NCBI GenBank assembly: GCA_004123355.1
Contig: SCHM01000002.1
Location: 3,879,569-3,943,568 of the forward strand
DNA from: Amphirosellinia nigrospora
Lineage: Eukaryota; Ascomycota; Sordariomycetes; Xylariales; Xylariaceae
Direction: 5' to 3'
Length of the DNA stretch: 64,000 nt
In this document: piece after piece, positions 23,611 through 36,863 of the stretch
Numbering within the stretch: the first letter of the stretch is position 1
How the letters are laid out: the number at the start of each line of letters is the position of its first letter
Made by a program: the position numbers and the translations under genes
The notes under the pieces: generated by a model
Told to the model about the DNA's origin: nothing
Database searches by the model: none
The model's input: only the letters and a program-made list of their open reading frames with translations

Positions 23611-26600
23611 TATGACGAGCGCGGACCAACCAACGAGAGGAACTAGAGGTATCTATCTATCTCTTGTTGTATGGGCGTGTGATGGCGTGGCTAAGTCTCG
23701 CTAGAGCCAGAGGCCAAGTGTAAATGAAACTTCTCGATGTTGAGAAAAGGCTGGAGAACTCCGGGTCTAGATGCTTGGGCCAAGAGACCAAGAGATCCAA
23801 GACAGCGGATGTGGATGGTTTTTATCGATGTGCCGGTATAGTAGAGCAGATTCGCATCGGTTGGTACCTGTAGTAGCGTGAGTGGTGCCTTGCAGGATAG
23901 CTCCGCCGGCTGTTCGTCTCCGGAATTCGATCGTTATGGGTGTGAGGGGGGGACGGAGAGAGAGGTGGTGGTGGTGGTGAGAGCGGGCTAAGGTTCTACT
24001 AATAAAGTATGTTTTCACACCACCAAAGTAAGATATATGGTTTCTAGTCCATGATCATCCGCTACTATATACGACTTCCCCCGCTAAATCCTGATGGAGA
24101 CCGGATGCGTCATTGTCCAGCGAGCTAGTGGTCTGCGGTACCTGTCCGCCCCGCCAATCAGCTGCGGCTGGCAATACTGTAGGTGTGGTGTAAGTGAGTA
24201 CCTACCTAGCGGTACCTACATATTACTCATATTACTGCGGCCACTGTAGTCGGGCACCAAGAGCTCATTAGAGTTGGACCGCGTGTCTCAAGTGCTTGGC
24301 CCATCCCAGTTAGTCCCAGGTGCTTGGTTTTTCTGGCTTGGTAAGCCGGTAGGTGTTTAATTATATTGTAGCCACGCTAACTACGGTTACCGTCCAATAG
24401 TACCACACTTCTATTATGAACAGATGTTACCTGAGTGATGGGACGACCCTGCGCCCTGCACCCTGCACCCTGCACCCTGCACCGGCTTTTCTCGTGGGTG
24501 TTCAGTTGGAAATCCGAGTGCACCGATTCCGAACACGCCGGAAACAAACATGATGACTTTCTCTTGGGTTGATGCCGAGCCATTCTTGTCAGCATTGGAG
24601 TTCACTCACTGGTGTTGGTCGGCTGCATGTGCGAAATCTGTCTCTCTTTTTCACCGCATCCAGCTGGGACTTTTGGCAACGCAGGTCTTGTTTCTCTGCG
24701 CAATTTGCGCGTCGTACGAGATGTTTGTGGCTTACGATGTCTTGGCAGGTTCCGGATACTTGGGAGACCCTGGTCGTTCGCTGCCCTGGTCACAATGACC
24801 GCATGACCCCAATAACCAGCAGGCCAGTTCCCAGCTAGGTAACACCCATTATAGTCATCCCAAGAGTGTGGTAGAGTCCACTCTGCGGATCCCTGCTGAT
24901 GGGTCATCATGGGCGATGTGGGGATGGTCCAGTGCCTGTTCTGCGCCTTGTTTAGCACTTCGGCCTTGACCTCGACACTATTGTCCGCCTCTTCCGCTGT
25001 CAAGTGTCGTGATTAAAAATCTGGTGGGATTTTCTCGGCGTTCATCAGGCGTCGTCGAGACAGACATAGGCCCTGTGTCAGCCACGCCATGATGACCTTC
25101 CCTTTGAAACACGTCGCAATGAGCGATCTTCGTGATCTTCCCGTGAATGATGAAAGAACGAGTTCCGTCCTGCAACGTAGCTCGCTTGCAGCAGATGCAG
25201 AGTGCGGAAAGATGCAGGTATCTGCAGCATTGAAGTCATACCTCAGACATACAGTACAGCACACATACTTACTTAGTAATTACTTATGGTTACCCCTCCA
25301 CGTCGGCGGACTGAGACGCTTGCCTACATAGCCATTCCCTCATTGAATGGAATTACACGGTAAGAAATAAGAAGCCTTGCGTCCTGCTGATGTCAGAAGA
25401 ATAGCGCTAACCTGATTCACGGTGATCGGAAACCAGCATGAACATCGACTTTCACATACGCATACAATGTAATTTATAGGTCATGTCTAGCCTGGATAGG
25501 GTTAGGACTATAGTCCGTTTCGAGAGCTTTTAACAAAAGACCAAATTGATGGCGGAGCCTTTGAACCTGAGTTCAGCTGCTTATCTAGAGAGTTCGCCAG
25601 CGCAACTATAACGAATTTAAAAATACCTAGGCTGGCCTAGTCTAGACTAAATTGGCCGTAAAATGTTGGGGTGCAGCAGCCTGCCAAGAGGAGAGTGGGG
25701 GAACGCTGATCGACGGACCTGGCGGCCTTCGGATCCTGTTCGGATAAGCGTGCTTTGCTTGGAATCTACATCCTTGCCCTATTCAAAACGTGGGCATACT
25801 AAAAATGAGGGAGCACATAAATTGTCCCAGGGCCAGGGGTCGTCGTTGGGTCGCGAATCGTTGTGATACGGATCGACAGGACGTGCATCTGCTGGGACTA
25901 CTTAGGTAGAGTGTCGGCTCCCAACGAAACAGGCACAGAGCTCCTAATCTATTAGTGCTATTCCTACGGACCAGGCTATACTGCTTATCTCCGCCGTCTC
26001 TATGTCATCGTCGGCGATGAACACGTACGAGAGGCGTAACACACTGGCACACGAGTCACGGCATGCGCTTGATTAATAATTCGAAGGTTGAAAAACGTGG
26101 CTCTGGGTTCAAGAGAGCATATTGTCCATGATAGCGTGGTCATGATTCAGGGAGGACTCTGATTTTATTTAACATCTGACTTGTGATATTAGAATGCCGA
26201 ACATACCCAGGAGGTGTCTACCAGACGGACACCATAACCTCGGGCTAACGACGAAGGCGCGAAGGATAAGCGTCCATGTGGAAAGACTGGCCTGATCTAC
26301 TGTAAATTTGGTTGATATTGCATAACGAGCGAATATAATTATTACACAAGTTGACTGCCCGTATTGAAGCCACTCACTCGCATAGTTGAGAATGTTCGCG
26401 ACGCGAAACAAGAATGCGCTGACGTGAGCCCTAACATCCATAACGGCATAGTTGCAGCACATCATATGTCTGCGGCATAGCGTACCGTGATTGACAGCAA
26501 CCGAATTTGAGCCCTACGGTTATTTCCATCCTTTGGCGTACTTGGATCGGAGACGCACATAATAGTGGTGTAAAATATACTGAGCTGCCGGCTTCTCGCT

Positions 26601-26934
26601 TGATGACTCAGGCTCGTCGAGAGATTTTCACACTGTGATTTGCGAACTACTCTGATAGCTACTAGTAGTCGAAGTACCGTATAAGCCTTGATCTGGGGTA
26701 ACTGGTATGCTCCGTTCGGATTGCCTAGTATAATCGGTACACGTTCATGCGTATCTCAAAGCATAACGTGACTCGAATCATTGTGACTGCTCCATGATAA
26801 TGATGCTAGCCAACCTTGACATACGCCATTAATATTGCAGGAGGATGCGAAACCGAAGCTTACGTGTCAACCGAGTAGAAACGGCCTCTCGGATATGTGT
26901 AGAACATCATCCGAGACCGTCACGGATGGTTGGC
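23611..26934. other. Intergenic region, no recognisable gene
   Basis: 3.3 kb between the start of the hypothetical protein and the 3' end of COX16. The interval 24410-25270 contains overlapping open frames of 60-130 codons on both strands; none has a family signature, and I cannot choose between them. A 7-bp minisatellite lies at 24447-24483. The rest has stops in all frames at ordinary spacing. Confidence 0.4.
24447..24483. repeat. 7-bp minisatellite CCCTGCA, 5 copies
   Basis: CCCTGCG followed by four perfect CCCTGCA units and a partial CC. It is a short, recent-looking simple array in intergenic sequence. Confidence 0.9.
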
Positions 26935-27342
26935 CTATAGGATGCCGTCGTTCTCTCCCGCTAGTCTTTTGACGCGTTTCTGTTCCCAGTCGTCGAGGTC
27001 TTTCGCGGCCAGTCTCTGCGAGCACACATTCTATTAGTGCTCTACTTCCTGAGCATGCGTGGGATAGGAGCCTTACGTAGTATTCGTCCTTCATATTGAC
27101 TTTTCTTCCCCCTTACCTACTCCCAGCTCCTCGTCCCGGGTGAGCTGTCGGACTTTCCGGTCATGACGTTCGTATCGGACGGCAGTCGCGGGGGTGAGAA
27201 CGAAGGAGCCGGCGATAATGACGGATATGAAAGGCAGACCGAAGAGAAGGAAGGGGTGCTTAGCCATCATAACGCGATATTTGGCAGCGAAGGAGCTGGC
27301 GTCGGCGGCACCCCGATACTTTTTCGACGGGAAGACAGCCAT
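26935..27342 (-). CDS. COX16: Cytochrome c oxidase assembly protein COX16
   Basis: COX16 is a small mitochondrial inner-membrane protein needed to assemble complex IV, acting in COX1/COX2 maturation. The coding strand starts at 27342 with MAVFPSKKYRGAADASSF. It has KHPFLLFGLPFISVIIAGSF (one membrane helix) and the family hallmark TPATAVRYERHDRKVRQLT. After an intron at 27016-27076 it ends RLAAKDLDDWEQKRVKRLAG to the stop at 26935. The frame breaks at a G5 run (plus-strand C at 27108-27112): one more base there would join DEELGVGKG to KVNMKDEYY and give a normal length of about 115 residues. I read this as a homopolymer sequencing error, not a mutant gene. The adjacent ATR gene is divergent, about 500 bases away. 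Confidence 0.92.
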
Positions 27343-27842
27343 TGTTGAGCGAGCAGGGCGATAAGGGGATGGCTGGATATTTGCGGGCGTCTTGAGTGTA
27401 GGAGTCCTGCGGTTTAAATCTATAGGGTGATGTGGCTGAGGATCAGCCTTCGTGGGGTGCGACCCGAGAGTTCATCGGAATTACTGGTAGCTTCATAGTA
27501 TGATAGGATGCCAACAATCCACAGGAGCTTTCGATAGAACTGTGGACCTGTACAGTACGAACACGGTAGGAGGGGTTAGTGCTGCGCTTGGACCACATGG
27601 ATGGGGTTCCTTGTGCCACCAACTGGCAACAACTGTGGGCATCGTAGCTTGACTTAAATGGATAATTGAGCCCAATTAAATCATCTCTCACGTGGTTCCG
27701 TGACAACCTCGTTCGCGTCAAAACGCGTCTTAGCGTTCGCATCCCGGTCTTAACTGGCTTCACGAATCCCCCCTGTCGCTATCTGTCGCAGGTGCTCGGC
27801 GAGGCGCGTTGTTGCTGTAGAGAGACCAACAATGTCACAATC
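27343..27842. promoter_or_regulatory. Divergent intergenic region between COX16 and ATR
   Basis: 500 bases between two divergently transcribed starts, so it should hold both promoters. The plus-strand frame upstream of the ATR start is open from 27666, but the family N-terminus begins at 27843. No clear TATA box is seen. Confidence 0.5.
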
Positions 27843-30800
27843 ATGGCACCCACATCTCATGGTAGAAATATAACCGTTGGCCATGAGGCCATCAACAACG
27901 GCGCCATGGATAACAACGCGCCCCCGCCTTCGACCTTGGCTGCCCAGTTGGTAGAGGATATCTCGACTTCCGCTCGGTCCTCCCGCCCGGATGAGACTGC
28001 CGAGCTCCAAAGGCTCTTCGCTGCCATCGAGAAGGTTAAAGATGAGCCTAGTCTTCTCGTTTCATATCAGGACAGGATCGAGCATAACCATATGCTTATC
28101 TACGTCTACGCTCGTGTCGTGCTGGAGGGCCTCAAGTGGGATGACCCCTTTGCCAATATATCGCAGTTACAGGCCGATGCTATGAGAGCTATTAACTTTC
28201 TAAAGGTCACCATCAATGAGACACCAGAGGTCTTACTTTTTACTGTGGATAGCGGTGCATTTCTTTTCCGGGGCCACGAGCCACTGTGGATATGGATCTT
28301 TCCGAAGGTACTCAAGATGCTTGGGAACGCTCACGTGCGGATTTGACTGTCCCCGTTGAGGCCTTCTTCGGTAAACTGTACTTGACAGCATCTCGATCGA
28401 ATAGCTTGTGGTCGCATATTCCACTGTTCTTGACCTATCTTCGTCGTAACTTTGACGGTTCGTCCACTTGATCGATGTAGTGTTTTCTCGTTTGCTAACT
28501 AGCTTGTAAGCTATTGAGAATCGTCTGGCAGAGTTGCCGTCTTCCGCAAACCAAGAGCCACTCCTTAACCTACAGTTACCCCCAGACAGCTTGCTCAACT
28601 CCCTCTATTGCAGCCCGACTCGCCCCCTTCAGGGGCAGTGCACTTACACTCTAAATCTCGCATCTCATGCGCTGCGGCATGCCTCTGGCCTCTTATCGCT
28701 TTTATTTATCCCTCTAGTGGGACTTCAGCAGTTCCCAAACGCCCGTCATGGTTTCAGGATATCACCCCATGGCTAATAGATGCAGCTTTGCGTATGAATG
28801 TAACACAAAGAGATGGCGAGACTTGTCCCGTTCATTTTTACCTCAAATTCTGCAAAGTACAATCAAGATCCACGATACCATGAAGCATTTGGTGAACACT
28901 GATATACTAGTTGAGGAGAAAGCTTATATATTACTGACCCGTCTTGGCGTCGACGCGCTGACGCAACGCCAAGCAGCCTTGGGGTTCGACAACGCTATGG
29001 GTGTTGATGATAGGCTGTTGAGCGTGGCTGTCATCAAGATATCGGAAGCATGCCTGTCATTCGCGACAGTATGTCACTCGCCTCGTCACAGATAATCCCG
29101 ATTTTAGAAAACCCAAATAGTTACGAAAAATTACACCCATAGGAACTGATTTATGGGTAAGTCCAGCGAGAAGCTCAGGTGTGCCTTCAACTGTTAATCT
29201 GGTATAGAGGAGCTTGGAACTACTACGTCGGATGACTCGTGACCCTCTCCAGAGTCATCAGACTTCATCGTTCAAGCAGATCAGTTTCTCGATCCGGATA
29301 CTCAACGTTATGTGAAGACAATCCTGACTAGCTCGACGGAAAGCGCCGACTCGGAGCCCCAGTTGAAACGCAGGAAGACGGCTGTGCCTCAAACACTGTC
29401 TAAAGTAACTAGCCTCCTATGGAAGCTTGTTGGGGTAGAATCACGAGATACGTTAGTTGACTACTCTAATGTTCTTCGGTAAGCTATTCTCTCGACAGTG
29501 CTATAGCTCCCTCTCTTACGTAAAGTAGGTCAACTTACCCGGACCTTTCGGGCCCGGACAAGATTCGTGTCATTCACTTGATTGCTGATATATGTTGTGC
29601 GGCTGATGAAACCCTCACTATGGGCACCTCTGACGACGAGGAACCCTTCAAAATTCAATTGCTGTCATTGTATTGCTTCGCGGAGCAATCATGACGAATT
29701 GAAATGTATCGACATGGGGCGAAAAAGGTTGCTATCGAGATATTTGTCTGCTTGCTGCAAACTGCTACTTTTCTCGAGTCGCGGAAGCCGCGAGTAGCAG
29801 CGATGGTATCACTGAGACGTATAGCCAAGCATTGTGGCTCTTCAGAATTCATTGATATGGAGGTCTCCTTCGCCGCACAATGGTGCTTGAAGTCGCTTCA
29901 TAGCTCGCAGAGAGAACTGCGTATCGCGGCAGGGTAAGAAACTTTCTAGCAACTAAGGATCAAGTTCATAACTAACTACTTCAGACGAACACTTGCTGTA
30001 TTTCTTGCTCTTCCAAGTCAATCTAATGTTAAGTATGCTGTGGTTCAGAAGAACAGGGGAATTGCCCTCGGTGTCCTGAGAAATCTCTCTGATCAGAATC
30101 AACCAAAATTTATGGAGTCGTGCATCCTAGCTTGGGCTCAGGTATCATTGTAAGTTATAATATACGAAAGTAAACAAGCCCGTGCTGACAAGCTGAAGTG
30201 TGCTCCCTGATAACGAACTGATACTTGTTCTCGTCAAGCTTGTAGAATACTTGGGTCACCAAAGTGCAGTCGCTTCTGCTGCCGCCTTTACCGAGGTAAG
30301 TAACATGAGATACTTGTCTTAGTTGTGGTTCCTGATATTAGTCAGATTATCCAAATTGCGCGTTCTCGTTCTATTACCCCTAAGCAGTTATTTGAGCTTG
30401 ACTGGAACTCCTTGGCCTATTTGGCTGTTCGAGATATAGTCACCCACCCAAAGCTCAGCCGACTTCTGGCCGAAATGCAGGACATGAGCATCACCCAATT
30501 GCTTCTTCATATCCAAGAATATGCTCTTCCATATCTTGTTCTAAATAAGAAGAAAGATGTTATCCAAATGATAGCAAACGTTCGCGACGAGACTGAACCA
30601 TGGCAGCCGTGTTTAGACAATGCTAATCTTGGTCGCATATTAGCTCTCTTGCTGGCCCAAGAAACGGGTGATATTCAACAATACACAATGTCCCTATTCA
30701 GACATATATCTCCCCACTTCGATGAGTTCACCCTTGTCGATTTGCTCCAAATTGAGCCATTAACAACTACGCTTCATCTCTTGAAAGCAGCAGCTGATGC

Positions 30801-33800
30801 GGATGAGAGTCGCAAACTACACGTGAGGGATAGCAGTGTTTCTTGATTCACGCTCTGGCATTCTGACCTGAAGTTGTTATAGATTCGCAGCGCCCTAAAT
30901 CAAATGGCTAGCATGATCCTCGCTGCTAATGGGGAGTCCAAGAAAAAGAGTCAAGCGACCGGTCATTTCTTGCACCATCATGCACTTGGTCTCATGGCGT
31001 ATTTGACGGATGTTATCAATGACACGTCGGTTATACGAGCACCGTTTCATGAGCGAAGACGATGCATTATAGCAATGGAAGAGATGATACGGACAGGAAA
31101 AAATAACGTTCGCATCGCGCGACCACAGGTTGGAAACTCTGTTTAGACGATATTCAATGGCCATACGCTAATATCTGATTAGATTTCTGCATGTATACTC
31201 GCGGCTATGTCGCATGACGAAGTTCGTATAGCGGCATTTTCATGCTGGGCTACTATGCTGTTTTTTTTGAGGAATCTGAAGTCGATATTTTAATCGAGAC
31301 GACTTTCTATATCATTAATCATTATTGGTCTAGCTTTCAAGACGTTTCACAGCAGCTTTCAAAAGACTTGATTAGCTTTCTTCTCGATAAGCAACTGCCT
31401 ACCGTCGAAAAATACATCGGCAAACTTCCATCCTTCAGTCATATTAAAGAGCTATCTGATATTGAGCTCAGACTTAGCAAACTCCGATCTCCCCTAGATA
31501 ATCGTACCGCATTCTTTCTGTTGGCGGAACGTATATACCATGAGACTTCGGGTGTTGTTCTACATGCTCTGCGAGAACTCGCCGAGTATCTGCAGAGGCA
31601 TCAAGGCTACCTGCAAGCGTCAGCTGTGAGCGAGCAACCAGACTTCATCGTTTCCGCTCTGGTCAAGGCGCTCCTGCACTGCGCCTCAAGACATAATGGG
31701 TTTCATGGTGAAATTAGTGACCTATGCACTCAATGCATCGGTTTGATCGGGTGTCTTGATCCGAATCGTATCGAGGCAATTCGTGCCGAGAGCCAGATCA
31801 TTGTCACGAGCAATTTTGAAGACTCTCATCAGGTCACAGAATTCGTGTTTTTCTTGCTAGAGAAAGTATTGGTTCTATCTTTTGTTTCTACTACAGACAC
31901 TAAACTCCAGGGCTTCTTAGCATACGCAATCCAGGAACTTCTCGACAGAAGCAACATCGCCGAAGCTGTGAAAACGGAAGGACTTATGGAGGGTGAGGCG
32001 GTATATAGGCGATGGTGCTCAATCTCGCAAAGCGCACAAGAGATTCTAACGCCTTTCATAACCTCCAAATTCAAGATCATCCCTATAGCCCAGCAGGAGA
32101 TCGAATATCCGATATTCGTCGAGGGAAAGCCGTATGGGAACTGGATGAGGAGTCTTACACTCGATTGTCTTCGGAGACCGCAAAATCCGTTTGCTATGCT
32201 TATATTTGAGCCTTTGTGTCGATTAATTCGACTCAAGGATTTGTCCATTGCCGAGTTTTTGTTTCCATATTTGATTGTCCATATTATTCTCGGCGAGGAC
32301 ATCTCCGAACAAGAGCGGACCCTCGTGCTTTGCGAGCTGCTCAAGGTCCTAGAATACGAGCTCCCAACCGATGCATCTTATGCTGAAAAGGAAGACAGGA
32401 AACTTTACTGCGAGGTAAGTAGCAGAGACTTAATTACGGGAATCTGACAACGAACTCATCTTTTACAGGTAATCTTCCGCTTTCTCGACTACGCCATGCG
32501 CTGGGTTTATCTGAAAAGAATCACTCCCAACCCGTCTTCTAAAGAGACTACTGATATCGAGAAAGTTGCCGCATTTTTGGCTTCTTTCCCCGCCGAATTG
32601 ATCTCTCAACGAGCAATGGAGTGTTCTGCTTACTCTCGTGCCCTGTTTTATCTAGAACAGCACATCCGTCAAGTTGACGAGGCCAAAGACAGCGCTTTCA
32701 ATAGGGAGCGGTTGGTTCAACGAGTGCAGGATATCTATACACAAATCGACGAGCCAGACGGGCTTGAAGGTATATCGGCCCACCTTCCCGTACTCGATAT
32801 CGAGCAACAAGTTATGAGTCATCGGAAGGCCGGGAGATGGACCGCAGCTCAGACGTGGTACGAAATCAAACTCGCTAAAGAACCAGATAATACCGATGTA
32901 CAAATAGATTTACTTACTTGCCTGAAGGAGTCTGGGCAACATGGTTTGTTTGCATTGAACTCCTTATGGTCTCTATATGCTGACTCTGATATTAGATGTG
33001 CTCTTGAACTACGTGGAAGGGATCGAAAAGCACACAGCTGTCGCCACTATTAACCGCATAGTACCATATGCGGTTGAGGCTGCTTGGACCACTGGCAGAT
33101 GGAAAACCATGGAAAAGTTTTTAAGCAACTACCAAGGAGACCCTCGGAAGACTTCAACACATCTATTGCCCAGACACTACTTTATCTTCAGAGAGGTTGG
33201 ACAAAGGAGTTCTTCCAGGCCATGAAGACCATGCGAGAGAGAGTCGGTTCATCCCTGACCTCTTCAACAACCGCATCCCTGCGAATTTGTCACGAGTCCA
33301 TGCTCAGGGCTCATATCTTGACCGATCTTGAACTCATTGCTGGCGTGAACAATGATGGGATCAACATCCCCAAGACATCCTCAAATCACTCGGCAGGCGA
33401 CTGGAAGTTCTCGGCTCTTACGTCAACGACAAGCAATATGTATTGAGCATTCGTCGAGCAGCCATGGAAGTATTGCGGTAGGTCGTCATACCCGTTCCTA
33501 AAATCACATGTTGCTAATTTTCAAAGACCGCGCTTCAGTGATACCGACATATCGGCACTATGGCTATCCACTGCTCGCCTTGCTAGGAAGTCTAACACTA
33601 TGCATCAATCTTTCAATGCTGTTCTCCGTGCTTCGCAGCTCGGTGATGAGTCGGCCACGATAGAAAATGCTCGCCTTCTCTGGAAGGGAGGACACAACAG
33701 GACAGCTATACAGACCCTTCAGGGTGCTATCGATAGCAAGTTCTTCTCCCAGCATAGCTTTAGCGAGCATGATGCTTCCGCTGGAAACCTCGGAACTCCA

Positions 33801-35752
33801 CAGAGCATATTGTCGGCCCGTGCCAAACTACTACTTGCAAAGTGGTTGGATAATGCGGGCCAAACGAGTGCCTCGGCCTTGAGGGAACAATACCGAGCTA
33901 TTCCTCAGATTTTTGGACAGTGGGAAAAGGGCCATTACTATGTTGGCCGGCACTACAAAAAGGTCCTCGAATCCGAAAGGGCTCTGAAGCCAGACGACCA
34001 GAGTGATGAGTATCTTACAGGAGAAGTAGCGAAACTAGTAGTCGAGAACTATTTGAGGTCTCTTAGTTACGGAACTAAATACTTATATCAGACTCTGCCC
34101 CGAATCCTGACTTTGTGGCTCGAGCTAGGTGCTCAAATAGACAAAGCGCCCGAGGGAAAGGTGTCCCTTTCGCGAGAGCTTGGTCATCGCCGAAAGAAGC
34201 AGCTCGAAGCGCTCCACGATATTCTACGAAAGCATCTCGCTCGCTTACCCGCCTACGTTTTTTATACGGCGCTCCCCAGCTCGTTGCACGAATTGCTCAT
34301 CCCAATCAAGATGTCTTTAGAGTATTGCAGGTGATCATCTTGAAAGTTGTCGAAGCATATCCCAGGCAAGCCTTGTGGAGCCTTTTTGCAATCATGACTA
34401 CTAAACAGGCTTCCTCTGAGCGCAGAGCGAGGGGTCAACAGATTCTACTTCATATTAAAGATCGCAACATTAAAGTTGAAGGCGGCGGTTTTAGCCTTCC
34501 TTCATTACTACGAAAAGGCGAAAGACTGGCAGAACAACTCCTCCTGGCTTGCAATAACGGCGATTTTCAAAGTAATCGAACTACAATGGCTAGCATTACC
34601 GGGATTTGCACTTTAATCACAAATGCACACCTTGTCCTTTAGTCGTCCCTATTGAAGCGTGCCTCACCGCCACACTTCCCACACTGACCGACAATTTAAA
34701 ACGGCACAAGGCATTCTCTGGGGACGTGATTAGCATCTCGTCGTTTCTTGACGAGGTTTTGGTGCTGGGTTCTCTTGCAAAACCTCGAAAGCTTACGGCT
34801 CGTGGTTCGAATGGAGTCAATTATGGACTTCTAATCAAGCCTAAGGATGACCTCCGAACCGATCAGCGACTCATGGAGTTCAATGGGATGATCAATCGAT
34901 CGCTCAAACGAGACGCGGAGTCGAGTCGACGGCAGCTGTATATCCGAACATATGCAGTCACTCCGCTTAATGAAGAGTGCGGGATTATTGAGTGGGTGGA
35001 GGGCTCAAAACACTTCGCGATATACTCTTGAACATATACCGTTCACGTGGGATAGTCCCCAACTATCATAGCCTCCAGCAGATGATGAAGGATGCTGCCG
35101 TAGGGGACAAAAATACCAGAATATTTACGGAAAACGTGTTGGGCATGTTCCCGCCCGTCCTGCCTAATTGGTTCATATCACAATTCCCCAACCCTTCGAT
35201 TTGGTTCACAGCCAGACTCAGATACACGCGGTCATGCGCTGTTATGTCCATGGTGGGGACAATACTGGGACTCGGTGATCGCCATGGCGAGAACGTACTC
35301 CTCGAAGAAGGAAATGGTGGTATTTTCCATGTCGACTTCAACTGTTTGTTCGACAAAGGCCTGACGTTCGCACAACCTGAGCGGGTCCCATTCCGACTCA
35401 CACACAACATGGTGGCTGCGATGGGTATCTATGGGTACGAAGGCCCGTTTAGAAAGTGCTCGGAATTGACGTTGAGCATCCTCCGGCAGCAGGAGGAAAC
35501 GCTGATGACGATTCTGGAGGCATTCATCTATGACCCTACCCTAGACCTCCAGAAAGACAAGCGCAAGAAGAACGAGGTGGTGAGGCTCAACCCCCAGAGC
35601 GTGGTGCAGAGCATCAAGAGGAAGGTTCAGGCCTGCTCTCCGGCGAGAGCATCCCCCTGAGCGTGGAGGGACAGGTCGATGAGCTGATCAAGCAGGCCGT
35701 CAGCCCGAAGAACCTTGCGGCTATGTATATCGGCTGGTGTCCTTTCCTTTAG
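27843..35752 (+). CDS. uvsB: ATR/Mec1/UvsB checkpoint kinase, frame-disrupted
   Basis: This PI3K-related kinase senses RPA-coated single-stranded DNA with its ATRIP partner and phosphorylates checkpoint targets in the nucleus. The N-terminus (MAPTSHGRN at 27843, then PPPSTLAAQLVEDISTS and HNHMLIYVYARVVLEGLKW) matches fungal UvsB. HEAT-like helical repeats follow, with FAT-domain sequence from about 31.2 to 34.3 kb (largest clean exon 31242-32447, 401 codons). The kinase domain shows GDRHGEN at 35274-35294 (catalytic Asp and Asn) and DFN at 35334-35342 (the DFG equivalent). The FATC end reads NLAAMYIGWCPFL, with the stop at 35750-35752. Short introns are visible, for example 32414-32469. Total length of about 7.9 kb fits a protein near 2,400-2,500 residues. 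At least eight frame changes interrupt it, including a G-run loss at 35630-35631 just before FATC. Loss of such a gene is unlikely to be tolerated well, so sequence error is favoured. Confidence 0.93.
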
Positions 35753-36863
35753 GTGGTAGGCTTGTATGGGAGCCCTTTTATGAGCTTGATTATGATATGA
35801 CTGTGTAGCTGGGGATTTGGTTTCGTATGGCGTATAGTAGAGCGGATTAGAGAATGTAAAATAGGAGAGAGGTATACGCATGATTGTATGTCTAAGTTAG
35901 GGTGTTAACATGGTGAGTTTAATGACATAAAAGTCTTTCAAGTCAGAGCACCTGCCATAAAAAAATATTTTTTGTTCAAATAGATAAATGTTATCGGACC
36001 AGCTATTCTACATTTGTCCTGTCGCGGCGCTGCTATGACTTTGATGCGCAAAAAGAGGTAGGCTAGGTGTGTTTTCTTTTAGAGAGGTGCCTAAGTGCCC
36101 ACTGAATTATAGCGGTTGTGATCGGGTTCTAGCGGGCGCTACAGCGGCCTAGCAGTTGGAAGCTTCCTGTCGTCGTCTTGCTGGAATATGCTCATATTTG
36201 CCTGCAGATGCCCGTAGAGAAATAGCATTATTGCTGACTTTTGTACCTAAGGCATATTGGAAATCCGAATAATCCGATAAACAAAAAGATAAATATTAGA
36301 TAGGTGATTGCTCTGTTAAGGTTTTAATATGTAGAAGTTATTAGGGCATATGAGGCAGGCACCTACCGTCTGCGAACCTGTCTAGATTGTTTATCCCACC
36401 CAAACGCGTCTCGTCTCACCGTTACCTCGTATAGTAGGTAGCAGCAACTTCCCACCTTTATCAAGATTGACTGCCGCAACCCAGCACAGCACAGCACATC
36501 CCTCAGGCAACAACCCCCCATCTTTTCCTTTGGCGCCCGCCGGCCATTCTATTTCCTGTTGCAGCCCGCGAGTGCCTTTATTCATTATTTTCGATTCGTT
36601 TTTGTTTGATTGATGTGTTCTAATCTGTTTACCGACCTACTCAACTGAAGTTTTTGTCTTCGGCTGATTCCCGATCTCAAGCAAATTCTCGGGCACTCCG
36701 AGTTCCACACCAAACCCGTGCCAACTCATCCATCCATCCAATCTTCTAATCACATCGCCACTTCATCACCACCTTTTGACGTCAGACAGTTTCAACTACA
36801 TAACGTCTCTCATCTAGTATCTCACCTTTACCTTGCAGCTCTGCCATCTGCACCCGGGACAAG
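35753..36863. other. Intergenic spacer between ATR and PARP-type zinc-finger gene
   Basis: 1.1 kb without a convincing gene. The right part (36590-36860) is C/T-rich on the plus strand and reads like a fungal promoter plus 5' leader of the downstream gene. No TATA box is evident. Confidence 0.5.

Noticed and set aside
24410-25330. Cluster of overlapping open frames on both strands (up to 133 codons)
   Set aside because: No signal peptide, membrane segment or recognisable motif, and the strands cannot be told apart, so I did not call a gene.
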